This document shows, in pieces, positions 27,186 through 35,533 of a DNA stretch of 64,000 nt (position 1 is its first letter; each line of letters starts with the position of its first letter). Origin of the DNA: JADJLQ01 sp044227925 (GTDB lineage: Bacteria > Bacteroidota > Bacteroidia > Chitinophagales > Saprospiraceae); assembly GCA_044227925.1 (NCBI GenBank), contig JBGAVW010000016.1, positions 21,083-85,082 of the forward strand. The letters are read 5' to 3'. The translations under genes and the position numbers were made by a program. The notes under the pieces are model-generated. The model did no database searches, had not been told where the DNA came from, and saw nothing but the letters and a program-made list of their open reading frames with translations.

Positions 27186-27971
27186 GTGGATATAAAAGCA
27201 TATATAGAATCTGGTATACTCGAGCAATATGTGATCGGCACTTTGTCTGCAGCAGAAATGGCTGAAGTAGAAAGAAATATCAAACTCTATCCTGAAATTG
27301 CTAACGAAATAAAAGCCATCGAGATCACACTCGAAGCATATGCAAAACATCAAGGTATTACCCCAAAGCTTACGGAGGAAAAACTGATAGAAAATCTTCA
27401 CCAAACCAAATTGAAACCATCTTCTGCGACGGAAACCAGGTCGGGCATAAAATGGTATTACTTACTTGGATGGCTTTTATCCCTGGCCCTGATTGCCTAT
27501 TTGCTTTATTCGGAAAGCAGCAAATCAAAACTAAATTCTATCAATAAACAAAATCAATTGATTCTCGACAGCATTAGAATAGCCTGTAATGAAACCGCTA
27601 CTCAAAATGAAATCTTAAATCGAAAAATTCAATTATTAAATAATCCAAAATCTAAGTTCTTATTATTAGCAGGTACTAATCTCAGTCCCAATTCCTTTGC
27701 GTCGGTGATCATTGATAGTATAAATAATAAACTGGTTTTTGATTTTGCAGGACTGCCGATGCCACCTGCTGGAAAACAATTCCAATTATGGGTTATCAAG
27801 GGTGGTGTGCCAATAGACATGGGTGTGATAAATAATGAGCAAATAGGAAGTATACATAATGTTGAAAAAGATTTTATTGCGGAGGCTCAGGCATTTGCAT
27901 TGACACTGGAAGACGAAGGGGGTAAGCCAAGCCCTACCTTGGAGCAGATGTATGTGATCGGGAGTTTGTAA
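27186..27971 (+). CDS. RskA-like anti-sigma factor
   Basis: A 261-aa membrane protein from a GTG start at 27186, five bases after the sigma stop. The cytoplasmic N-terminus (about 1-90) begins with the Bacteroidota anti-sigma signature IKAYIESGILEQYVIGTLS and carries no zinc-binding HxxxCxxC. One transmembrane segment follows (about 93-112: YLLGWLLSLALIAYLLY), then a coiled linker. The periplasmic C-terminus (about 155-261) is an anti-sigma-K RskA domain (FAGLPMPPAGKQFQLWVI). Loss of the periplasmic signal or proteolysis would release the partner sigma. It is not of the FecR type, so sensing is probably not by receptor STN contact. Confidence 0.9.
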   Translation: MDIKAYIESGILEQYVIGTLSAAEMAEVERNIKLYPEIANEIKAIEITLEAYAKHQGITPKLTEEKLIENLHQTKLKPSSATETRSGIKWYYLLGWLLSLALIAYLLYSESSKSKLNSINKQNQLILDSIRIACNETATQNEILNRKIQLLNNPKSKFLLLAGTNLSPNSFASVIIDSINNKLVFDFAGLPMPPAGKQFQLWVIKGGVPIDMGVINNEQIGSIHNVEKDFIAEAQAFALTLEDEGGKPSPTLEQMYVIGSL

Positions 27972-28028
27972 TAGAATGTAGATGATGTAGACTAAGCGGA
28001 CAACAACCTGAAGGCCACTCTATCGTAG

Positions 28029-28046
28029 AACAGGCTTCAGCCTGTT
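28029..28046. repeat. REP-like palindrome, copy 1
   Basis: AACAGGCTTCAGCCTGTT: an 8-bp perfect stem with a two-base loop, preceded by CGTAG. It lies between the convergent ends of the anti-sigma and recG genes. The same palindrome, with TT in place of TC, recurs around the IS110 element at 43.5 and 45.3 kb. Intergenic location and palindromic core fit a REP-like family. Confidence 0.8.
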
Positions 28047-28112
28047 AAATATTACAATAAGTATAAGTCTATGCTAAATGTTACAATTATTGAAATTCTT
28101 TGGATTTTCTTA

Positions 28113-30224
28113 CTACGATATCTTTCTCCACCCTGGATCTTCCTTCTCCTTTTCCATCAAATGCCTTTTCAATAATTCATTGGCTGGATGGATCAGTTCA
28201 GGATCGCGTTCCAGTATTCTCTGCACGATGGATTGGACTTGTTGTAGCAGGTTTACATCATGAGCGATATTGACCAGGTTAAAATCTACACTGCCACTTT
28301 GTTGTGTACCTTCAATATCTCCTGGTCCCCTTAATTCTAAATCTACCTCTGCTATTTTAAAACCATCTGTAGTCTCACACATCGTACGTATACGGGTACG
28401 TGCTTGTTCTGAAAGTTTGAATCCGGTCATCAATACACAATATGATTGATCGGCTCCTCTGCCTACTCTTCCTCTCAACTGATGTAATTGGGATAATCCA
28501 AATCTTTCCGCATTCTCTATGATCATCACACTCGCATTGGGTACATCTACACCCACTTCAATTACTGTCGTAGCCACCAGGATTTGAGTTTTGCCTTCAG
28601 CAAATTGTTTCATCTCCAGATCTTTATCCGCCGGTTTCATCCGGCCATGGAGTATACTCATTTGATAGGTGGGCCTTGGGAAATGCTGCAACAGGTATTC
28701 ATAACCATTATTGAGATCTATCAGATCGAGTTTTTCCGATTCATCTATCAGTGGATACACCACATAGATTTGCCTTCCCTGGTCTATCTGGGAGCGCATG
28801 AATTGTATGAGCTGGGGTCGGCTGCGTTCATAATAATGTGTTGTTTTAATGGGTTTTCTGCCCGGTGGTAGCTGATCTATCACACTTACATCCAGGTCGC
28901 CATAAAATACCAGGCTCAGTGTACGGGGTATAGGAGTAGCAGTCATGATCAATATATGAGGTGCCACTACATTATTCTTTTGCCAGAGATTTGCGCGTTG
29001 GGCCACACCAAACCGGTGTTGCTCGTCGATTACAGCCAACCCCAGGTTTTTAAATTGCACAGGATCTTCTAATAATGCATGGGTGCCTATCAGTATTTTT
29101 ATTTCTCCATCGATGGTATGCTTTAAAATTTCTTTTCGTTTATTGCCTTTTATACTGCCCGTAAGCAAAGCTATTGGCAATGCCAATCCTTTTAGCATTT
29201 TCGTGAGCGATGCATAATGCTGCTGTGCCAATATTTCAGTAGGGGCCATGATGCATGCCTGGTAATCATTGTCTATGGCTATTAGCATCACCATCAGCGC
29301 CACTATTGTTTTTCCTGCTCCCACATCTCCTTGTAATAACCGGTTCATTTGTATGCCGGAGGCAGTATCAGCGCGTATTTCTTTGATCACTTTTTTTTGT
29401 GCATCCGTGAGTTCAAATCGAAGATTTTTATGATAAAAGTCATTGAAGTAATGTCCGACCGCTTTGAATATGGGGCCTTGCACATGTTTTTTCCTGAATA
29501 CTTTAGATGAAAGCATTTTTAATTGTTGAAAAAAAAGCTCTTCAAATTTGATGCGATTTATTGCTGCATCCAATTCGATTTGAGAAGAGGGCAGATGTAT
29601 CCATTTTAATGAATCAAATCGGGAGCAAAGCTTTGACATTTGTAACAAATATGCAGGCAGTATTTCAGGCAGGTATGTTTCATTTAATTTTTCAAATAAA
29701 TAGGCAATGCATTTTCGTCTTGCCTTCGAATCAAAGCCTTTTGCATTGAGCTTCTCTGTGCTGCTGTATACCGGTTCTATTCCGGGTTGCCTTTTGATCT
29801 CACTTACCAGCTCCATCTCAGGATGCGCCATAGTAAATTTAAAGCCGGAATAAGTTACCTTGCCATACACCAGGTACTCTTCACCCGGTTTTAATACATT
29901 TTCAAGCCACGATGCCCCTTGAAACCAGATCAGGGATAAACTACCGGTTTCATCCGTGATGGCAGCCGATATTCTTTTTTGAAATTTTGGTCCTGATATG
30001 GAGAGCCTGCTTAGTTTTCCTTTTACCTGTACAGGATTACCATCGTCCCTGATGTTTTTAATGGGAGTGATTACCGATCGATCGATATATCTGAAAGGGT
30101 AAGCAAATAATAAATCTTTAAATGTGAATATTCCAAGCTCCGTTTTAAGTAAATCCGCTTTGGCAGGGCCTATACCCTTGATGTATTCTACGGGGCTATC
30201 TAAAAAATGGGTTGGCTTATTCAA
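28113..30224 (-). CDS. recG: ATP-dependent DNA helicase RecG
   Basis: RecG reverses stalled replication forks and processes branched DNA. The 703-aa protein has an N-terminal wedge/OB domain (about 60-160) and a superfamily 2 helicase core: Walker A GDVGAGKTIVA (about 298-308), DEQH-type Walker B VIDEQHRFG, motif III TATPIPRTL and motif VI QLRGRVGRGADQSYC. The C-terminal TRG-like segment RTMCETTDGFKIAEVDLELRGPGDIEGTQQSG is intact. Length is normal. A TAATTTTG element lies only 8 bases upstream of the ATG on the minus strand, so the transcript may have almost no leader. Convergent with the anti-sigma gene. Confidence 0.97.
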   Translation of the reverse strand: MNKPTHFLDSPVEYIKGIGPAKADLLKTELGIFTFKDLLFAYPFRYIDRSVITPIKNIRDDGNPVQVKGKLSRLSISGPKFQKRISAAITDETGSLSLIWFQGASWLENVLKPGEEYLVYGKVTYSGFKFTMAHPEMELVSEIKRQPGIEPVYSSTEKLNAKGFDSKARRKCIAYLFEKLNETYLPEILPAYLLQMSKLCSRFDSLKWIHLPSSQIELDAAINRIKFEELFFQQLKMLSSKVFRKKHVQGPIFKAVGHYFNDFYHKNLRFELTDAQKKVIKEIRADTASGIQMNRLLQGDVGAGKTIVALMVMLIAIDNDYQACIMAPTEILAQQHYASLTKMLKGLALPIALLTGSIKGNKRKEILKHTIDGEIKILIGTHALLEDPVQFKNLGLAVIDEQHRFGVAQRANLWQKNNVVAPHILIMTATPIPRTLSLVFYGDLDVSVIDQLPPGRKPIKTTHYYERSRPQLIQFMRSQIDQGRQIYVVYPLIDESEKLDLIDLNNGYEYLLQHFPRPTYQMSILHGRMKPADKDLEMKQFAEGKTQILVATTVIEVGVDVPNASVMIIENAERFGLSQLHQLRGRVGRGADQSYCVLMTGFKLSEQARTRIRTMCETTDGFKIAEVDLELRGPGDIEGTQQSGSVDFNLVNIAHDVNLLQQVQSIVQRILERDPELIHPANELLKRHLMEKEKEDPGWRKIS

Positions 30225-30328
30225 TAGGATTCAAAATTACGGAATGTATCTTGTAATAAATAGGACTTGTAACTCCGCTACAATGGATCACTGATGTTAT
30301 AGTCGTATCATACTATATCAATCCCCAC

Positions 30329-31813
30329 CTATGCTATCGAACTGTAATTCGGAGCCTCCTTAGTAATCGTTATATGATGCGGATGACTCTCATGTATACC
30401 CGCAGAAGATATCCGTACAAATTTTGCTTTTTGCAAATCCTTTATGGTAGCTGCCCCACAATAGCCCATACCGGCTCTGAGGCCACCGATGTTTTGCACC
30501 ATTACTTCAGAGAGCATCCCTTTATAGGGTACACGGCCTTCTATACCTTCCGGCACCAGTTTTTTGATATCGTCTTCCGCATCCTGGAAATAGCGATCCT
30601 TGGATCCTAATTGCATAGCTCCCAGTGAGCCCATGCCTCTGTAGGTTTTAAATTTTCTTCCTTCGTACAATATGGTTTCTCCCGGGGCTTCTTCTACACC
30701 TGCAAACAAGCCACCAGCCATTATGCATGCGGCTCCGGCAGCCAATGCTTTTACTATATCCCCGGTGAATCGAATGCCCCCATCACCGATGATGGGAACC
30801 CCTGTTTTCTTAATTCCTGCAGCTGAATGCATGATGGCAGATAATTGAGGTACACCTACCCCGGCTACTACCCGTGTAGTGCAAATACTTCCCGGACCCA
30901 CACCTACTTTCACCCCACTTACTCCGGCATCTACCAATGCTTTCGCCCCTTCGGCTGTGGCTACATTACCACCTATTATTTCCAGGTTTTTATGTCTTTC
31001 GCGAATAGATTTGATGGCATCCAATACTCCTTTGGAATGGCCATGAGCAGTATCTATGCATACCACATCTACTCCAACATGGATCAGTGCATCCACTCGG
31101 TCATGAAGTTCGGCATTGACCCCTACAGCCGCTCCTACTACTAATCTGCCTAAAGTGTCTTTACATGAAAGCGGATAATCTTCCAGTCGCATGATGTCTT
31201 TATAAGTAATCAGACCGATTAATTTATTGTGATCATCTACTACCGGAAGTTTTTCTACCTTATAATGCTGCAATATGTTTTTGGCGTTTTCCAGTTTTGT
31301 ACCTTTTGGTGCAGTGACCAGTTTATCCTTGGTCATGATCTCTACGATAGGTCTGTTCATATTAGTTTCAAATCGAAGATCCCTATTGGTCAGTATCCCT
31401 ATCAAATGATGCTGTGCATCTATTATGGGTATACCACCAATTCCATATTTGTCCATGATCTGCCTGGCATCTCTTACTTTGGCATCACTGTGCAGTGTAA
31501 TGGGGTCTATGATCATACCACTCTCTGATCGTTTCACAGAGCGGACCTGATCCGCCTGGGCCTCGATGGGCATATTTTTATGAATGATGCCTATACCTCC
31601 TTCCCGGGCAATAGCAATAGCCAGTTTTTTCTCAGTCACCGTATCCATAGCTGCAGATACTATTGGTGCATTCAAGGTAATGCCTGTGGTAAGCTGAGTC
31701 TGTATATTGACTTCGCGTGGTAATACTTGTGAATAAGATGGAACCAGGAGGACATCATCGAAGGTATACATCTCTTCAATGACTGGAATTGAATGGTTGT
31801 GTTGATTTTCCAT
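30329..31813 (-). CDS. guaB: Inosine-5'-monophosphate dehydrogenase
   Basis: IMPDH oxidises IMP to XMP with NAD+, the committed step of GMP synthesis. From the ATG at 31813 the protein has 494 aa. It has the N-terminal TFDDVLLVPSYSQVLP, two CBS domains (about 95-210), the nucleotide-binding IGGNVATAEGAKAL, the catalytic loop GPGSICTTRVVAGVG with the active-site cysteine, the flap with YRGMGSLGAM, and EGRVPYKG. A TTG two codons earlier (31819) overlaps the promoter -7 element and cannot be used. Even the ATG is only 3 bases from that element, so the mRNA is nearly leaderless, or translation starts at the Met before YTFDDVLL. Confidence 0.96.
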   Translation of the reverse strand: MENQHNHSIPVIEEMYTFDDVLLVPSYSQVLPREVNIQTQLTTGITLNAPIVSAAMDTVTEKKLAIAIAREGGIGIIHKNMPIEAQADQVRSVKRSESGMIIDPITLHSDAKVRDARQIMDKYGIGGIPIIDAQHHLIGILTNRDLRFETNMNRPIVEIMTKDKLVTAPKGTKLENAKNILQHYKVEKLPVVDDHNKLIGLITYKDIMRLEDYPLSCKDTLGRLVVGAAVGVNAELHDRVDALIHVGVDVVCIDTAHGHSKGVLDAIKSIRERHKNLEIIGGNVATAEGAKALVDAGVSGVKVGVGPGSICTTRVVAGVGVPQLSAIMHSAAGIKKTGVPIIGDGGIRFTGDIVKALAAGAACIMAGGLFAGVEEAPGETILYEGRKFKTYRGMGSLGAMQLGSKDRYFQDAEDDIKKLVPEGIEGRVPYKGMLSEVMVQNIGGLRAGMGYCGAATIKDLQKAKFVRISSAGIHESHPHHITITKEAPNYSSIA

Positions 31814-31816
31814 GTG

Positions 31817-31846
31817 CAAAAATAAGCGGTTTTTACGAGATTACAA
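31817..31846 (-). promoter_or_regulatory. guaB promoter, full Bacteroidota consensus
   Basis: On the minus strand, TTG (31844-31846), 19 bases, then TATTTTTG (31817-31824). This fits TTG-N19-21-TAnnTTTG exactly. The guaB ATG follows 3 bases later. Confidence 0.7.
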
Positions 31847-31880
31847 TAGGATGTATCCGTAAGGAAATATTTCGATCAGA

Positions 31881-33854
31881 TTATTTTATGGATTTCAATA
31901 CCATAAGATAGCCTCCTCCCGGAGCCATTTTTATCTCCAGCTTCTGATTCTTATTCACTTTAGTATTTTTTATAATGTAATCAGAAGGGTATTTTTCTGC
32001 GTTTATCCCATCTTCACAGAGGGTAGCACTATACATACCATTGCCGAGAAATGACAAATCTATACTGAGCATTCTCGGAGTCCAATCCGTCATTCCCCCT
32101 ATGTACCAATCTTTATTTTTTTTCCTTGCAGTGATAATATAATCACCAATTTTTGCATCCAATACAATAGTGGTATCCCACGTGGTGGGAACCGATCCGA
32201 GCAGCTCCATGAAACGAGGCTCCATCATACCCTGAGATGGGTTACCTGAGAAAATCTGTATTGGACTTTCATACACCACAAACATGGCCAGCTGGTGACA
32301 TCGGGTACCGGGGGCCATGACCTTTGATCCTATTGGCCTGAAGGTTTGTTTATTGGCATTATCCAGTATTCCCGGTTCATAGTCCATAGGTCCTGCAAAC
32401 ATCCGGGTAAAAGGCAGGAGCAGATTGTGTTCTGGTGTTGCTTTTTCACTCCATATATTATATTCTGATCCCAATACTCCTTCGCGAGTGATGGCATTTG
32501 GCCAGGTCCTGCTGAAACCGGCAGGCTTGAAAGCTCCGTGAAACATGACCATTATTTTATATTTTGCACAAGCCGCTGCAATACGGTGATAAAAATTGAC
32601 CATTTTCTGGTCATCCCTATCCATAAAATCAGTCATTATAAAATCAACACCCCATTTTTTAAATTGATCCAATGCCGGTATTAATTGCTCTTCCAATGTG
32701 ATGGCTAAGGTCCACATGCTTAATTTTATTCCCTTGGCTTTGGCGTAAGTGGAGATTTCATTCATGTCTATTTCAGGCGTAATCTTAAATAAATCCCTGG
32801 CATCGCTCCAGCCCGCATCCATCATTATTCTGTCAAAACCAAATCGTTTGGCAAAATCTATATAATATTTATACGTAGCGGTGTTGATGCCTGCTTTAAA
32901 CGGAATGTTGAAAAGATTAATATCAATTATCCACTCATCTGTTCCTTTTCCTGGTTTTATCCATGTATGATCTGATAGTTTCGAGGGAGCGCCCAGTCTG
33001 TATACTATATCATTTTCAGGTATATCCTTATCGGTCTTTGCTATTCCAATGATTCTCCATGGGTAGGATCTGTTACCTTTAGTGTATGCAATATAGTCCG
33101 CACGCTTTGTTACGGTAGATTGTTGAAATCCTGATCCGGTGATTTTTTCTTCTACAGGATATGGGGCATAAACCCCTTTAAGTGCTTTGGTATTATTTCC
33201 GGTAAAAAACATACCGGGATAGTCATCCAGGTCAGATTCAGTAAGTATAATTCTTGGCCCATGCTCTGGCATGATTAAAATAGGGCTGAATAATAAACTT
33301 TCATTTCCAATGCTATCTAATGATTTATATTCGTACGGCTCCTCAAAACTGGTATGAAAAATATCCTGGTCCTGGCGTTTGACCACCTGGTTAAAATATA
33401 GTTTATGATGATCACAAAAATGGATTTCGGCAATTTCATTTTTTATTTTCAACGAATCGGTAAAATGGCTGAGCCATCGATAAGCAATACCGTCATTGTA
33501 AATTCTCCACTCCAGGGTAAAAGGCTCGTTGAATTCGATGATTAATTCGTTATAGTTATCCTCGATTATCTTTTTCTTTTCCTGCACGGGAGGAAAAATT
33601 CTGTTTTTGATCTGGCTCGAAAAATGTTGTTTATAGGTCAGGCTTGATCCATTGTCGCGATGGGTCACTAATCCAATTTCCGATGCAGAAGAAATACAAA
33701 TTGAATCATATTTTGCCTGATAGAATACAGTAGTGGAAATATTTACAGTAACCAGAATATGACCATCCGGAGACTGAAGAGTTAGTTCTTTAGGCTGAGA
33801 AAAAAGAAGACTATTAACCCAAATTGATAATGGCAGAAATATCCAGCGGTACAT
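31881..33854 (-). CDS. Glycoside hydrolase family 97 (alpha-glucosidase/alpha-galactosidase)
   Basis: A 657-aa secreted enzyme with signal peptide (MYRWIFLPLSIWVNSLLFSQ). It has the three-part GH97 layout: an N-terminal beta-sandwich (about 25-290), a TIM-barrel catalytic domain (about 300-560, with MMDAGWSD, DFIMTDFMDRDDQKMVNFYH, MFHGAFKPAGFSRTWPN and EGVLGSEYN), and a C-terminal beta domain. GH97 members are SusB-like inverting alpha-glucosidases or retaining alpha-galactosidases. I cannot assign the type with confidence from sequence alone. It hydrolyses alpha-linked sugars in the periplasm or at the surface. It is not next to a SusC/D pair, so it may act as a stand-alone starch/oligosaccharide enzyme. 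Confidence 0.92.
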   Translation of the reverse strand: MYRWIFLPLSIWVNSLLFSQPKELTLQSPDGHILVTVNISTTVFYQAKYDSICISSASEIGLVTHRDNGSSLTYKQHFSSQIKNRIFPPVQEKKKIIEDNYNELIIEFNEPFTLEWRIYNDGIAYRWLSHFTDSLKIKNEIAEIHFCDHHKLYFNQVVKRQDQDIFHTSFEEPYEYKSLDSIGNESLLFSPILIMPEHGPRIILTESDLDDYPGMFFTGNNTKALKGVYAPYPVEEKITGSGFQQSTVTKRADYIAYTKGNRSYPWRIIGIAKTDKDIPENDIVYRLGAPSKLSDHTWIKPGKGTDEWIIDINLFNIPFKAGINTATYKYYIDFAKRFGFDRIMMDAGWSDARDLFKITPEIDMNEISTYAKAKGIKLSMWTLAITLEEQLIPALDQFKKWGVDFIMTDFMDRDDQKMVNFYHRIAAACAKYKIMVMFHGAFKPAGFSRTWPNAITREGVLGSEYNIWSEKATPEHNLLLPFTRMFAGPMDYEPGILDNANKQTFRPIGSKVMAPGTRCHQLAMFVVYESPIQIFSGNPSQGMMEPRFMELLGSVPTTWDTTIVLDAKIGDYIITARKKNKDWYIGGMTDWTPRMLSIDLSFLGNGMYSATLCEDGINAEKYPSDYIIKNTKVNKNQKLEIKMAPGGGYLMVLKSIK

Positions 33855-33943
33855 ATCGAAGTAAATTTACCTTATTTCCGCAATTCACCTTAAACACTGC
33901 GAAATGCCAAACTTTAATCTCGATAAAACCGGCCTCAATCGGT

Positions 33944-34615
33944 CTAATGCATCTTTTCCTTGGCCCAGGCTTTTACGATAATCAATTGTTGTTCCATGGT
34001 AAGATGGGAATTGTCCAGGACCCTTGCATCCTCTGCTTTTTTTAGGGGAGAATCACTCCGGGTGCTATCGATGTGATCTCTCATTTGGAGATTTGCCAGC
34101 ACTTCTTCTTTAGTAATCTGTATTCCATTTGCTCTGAGTTCATTCATTCTTCGCTCAGCTCTGATTTCCGGATCAGCGGTCATAAATATTTTAAGTTCAG
34201 CTTCCGGCAATACTTTGGTGCCAATATCTCTGCCATCCATGATTACTCCCCCTTCGATAGCCATTTCTTTTTGCTCTTTAACCAAAAAGGCTCTCACAGC
34301 AGAGAGCGTACTTATTTGACTCACGAGGTTTTGCACAGCGGGTGTACGGATTTGGTCCGTTATATCTATATTGTTTAAATAAATTTTATTTCCTTGCGGG
34401 GTCCATTTGCATTTAATATCAATTTCGTTGAGGTGGTCTACTATATCTCCAAAATTGATTTCATTTAAACCGATATGAATAGCATACAGTGTGACTGCTC
34501 GATACATAGCTCCACTGTCGACATAACTTAGTTTTAGGTCCCGTGCCAAAGCCTGTGCTACGGTACTTTTGCCGCAGGATGAAAATCCATCTATAGCTAT
34601 ATTAATTTGTTTCAC
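33944..34615 (-). CDS. cmk: Cytidylate kinase
   Basis: Cmk phosphorylates CMP and dCMP to the diphosphates for nucleic-acid and phospholipid precursors. The 223-aa protein has the P-loop GFSSCGKST (about 10-18), an NMP-binding arm with SGAMYRAVTLYAI, GRDIGTKVLPEA (about 133-144) for CMP recognition, and a lid with RAERRMNELRANGI and RDHIDSTRSDSPLKKAEDA. All motifs are intact and length is normal. A terminator-like hairpin precedes it at 34631-34665, so it probably has its own promoter. Minus-strand neighbour of DUF2795. Confidence 0.95.
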   Translation of the reverse strand: MKQINIAIDGFSSCGKSTVAQALARDLKLSYVDSGAMYRAVTLYAIHIGLNEINFGDIVDHLNEIDIKCKWTPQGNKIYLNNIDITDQIRTPAVQNLVSQISTLSAVRAFLVKEQKEMAIEGGVIMDGRDIGTKVLPEAELKIFMTADPEIRAERRMNELRANGIQITKEEVLANLQMRDHIDSTRSDSPLKKAEDARVLDNSHLTMEQQLIIVKAWAKEKMH

Positions 34616-34630
34616 ACCGCATTAAATATA

Positions 34631-34665
34631 AAAAAAAGAGGCTAATGCCAATAAAGCAATGCCTC
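34631..34665 (-). terminator. Rho-independent terminator after the DUF2795 gene
   Basis: GAGGC (34638-34642) pairs with GCCTC (34661-34665), with partial inner pairing, and the minus strand continues into seven T residues. It lies 38 bases after the DUF2795 stop. Confidence 0.65.
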
Positions 34666-34702
34666 TTCTTTATTTCTGTTTTAGAAATAATTGATGGGTA
34701 TA

Positions 34703-34927
34703 TCAATATTCGTCTTCGTTGAATAAAAAGTCGTCTTTCCTTGGATAGTCAGGCCAAATATCTTCGATGCTATCGTAGATGGTTTCACCCTCATCTTCCA
34801 TTTGTTGCAAATTTTCAATTACCTCCAGAGGAGATCCTGAGCGAATAGCGTAATCGATTAATTCATCGCGTGTAGCTGGCCAGGGTGCATCTTCCAGGTG
34901 ATGTGCTAATTCTAGCGTCCAATACAT
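34703..34927 (-). CDS. DUF2795 domain-containing small protein
   Basis: A 74-aa acidic protein with no signal peptide. The DUF2795 pattern is clear: HLEDAPWPATRDELIDYAIR followed by SPLEVIENLQQMEDE, then an acidic tail with DIWPDYPRKDDFLF. This small helical family (about 70 aa in Bacteroidota) has no known function. It is monocistronic, with a full-consensus promoter at 34991-35022 and a terminator at 34631-34665. Its high acidity (pI low) is typical of the family. Confidence 0.85.
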   Translation of the reverse strand: MYWTLELAHHLEDAPWPATRDELIDYAIRSGSPLEVIENLQQMEDEGETIYDSIEDIWPDYPRKDDFLFNEDEY

Positions 34928-34990
34928 AGTCTAATATTTATTTACTGAGTTAAACTTTAATTCCGGGCATAGAGTTCCAGAAATTTCGCA

Positions 34991-35022
34991 CAAATGTATC
35001 AAAGAATTGGATTTCTTTACAA
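34991..35022 (-). promoter_or_regulatory. DUF2795 promoter, full Bacteroidota consensus
   Basis: On the minus strand, TTTG (TTG at 35020-35022), 21 bases, then TACATTTG (34991-34998). The ATG at 34927 follows about 63 bases later. The element overlaps the upstream in-frame ATG of the divergent deaminase gene, which argues for a later deaminase start. Confidence 0.75.
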
Positions 35023-35047
35023 AGATTATATTTATAAAAAAATTACG

Positions 35048-35524
35048 GTGGTTTTCGACGACACATTCTATCTCAAACTGGCTGTTGAACAAGCTATACT
35101 CGGTGTAAAAAACAAACAAGGTGGGCCGTTTGGTGCCGTTATTATCAAAAATGACAAAATAATAGCCCAATCCAATAATATGGTCTTGGCCGATAAAGAC
35201 CCCACTGCACATGCTGAAATAGTAGCCATAAGGGCTGCATGTAAGGTACTGGGTCACTACCAACTTACAGATTGCATAATATATGCGTCTTGTGAACCCT
35301 GCCCTATGTGTATGGGAGCACTATATTGGGCTCGACCGGCAAAACTTGTCTATGCTTGCACTCGCTTAGAAGCGTCTGCTGCAGGATTTGATGACTCCTT
35401 TATATATGACGAAATTGCTTTAAAGCCTGAATACAGGGCTCTGATATCCGATCATCTAAAGATAGAAGGAGCAAATTCCCCATTTGAATATTGGGCTAAA
35501 TGGGGAGATAAAAATCTGTACTGA
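35048..35524 (+). CDS. guaD: Guanine deaminase-like nucleoside deaminase
   Basis: A cytidine-deaminase-fold zinc enzyme that closely parallels bacterial guanine deaminase (guanine to xanthine). It has GGPFGAVI, the zinc and catalytic motif HAEIVAIRAAC, PCPMCMGALYWARP, and the GuaD-type string AAGFDDSFIYDEI. The GTG at 35048 gives 158 aa beginning MVFDDTFYLKLAVEQAILGV, lining up with the B. subtilis GuaD N-terminus. The ATG at 34994 would add 18 residues that lie over the divergent DUF2795 promoter, so I prefer the GTG. Less likely alternatives are tRNA adenosine deaminase TadA or cytosine deaminase; the FDDSFIY stretch favours guanine. Confidence 0.85.
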   Translation: MVFDDTFYLKLAVEQAILGVKNKQGGPFGAVIIKNDKIIAQSNNMVLADKDPTAHAEIVAIRAACKVLGHYQLTDCIIYASCEPCPMCMGALYWARPAKLVYACTRLEASAAGFDDSFIYDEIALKPEYRALISDHLKIEGANSPFEYWAKWGDKNLY

Positions 35525-35533
35525 TGGGTTGAT

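Noticed and set aside
24355..27971. FecIRA-type signalling operon
   Set aside because: The receptor has no STN domain and the anti-sigma is RskA-like with no FecR domain, so the FecA model does not fit.
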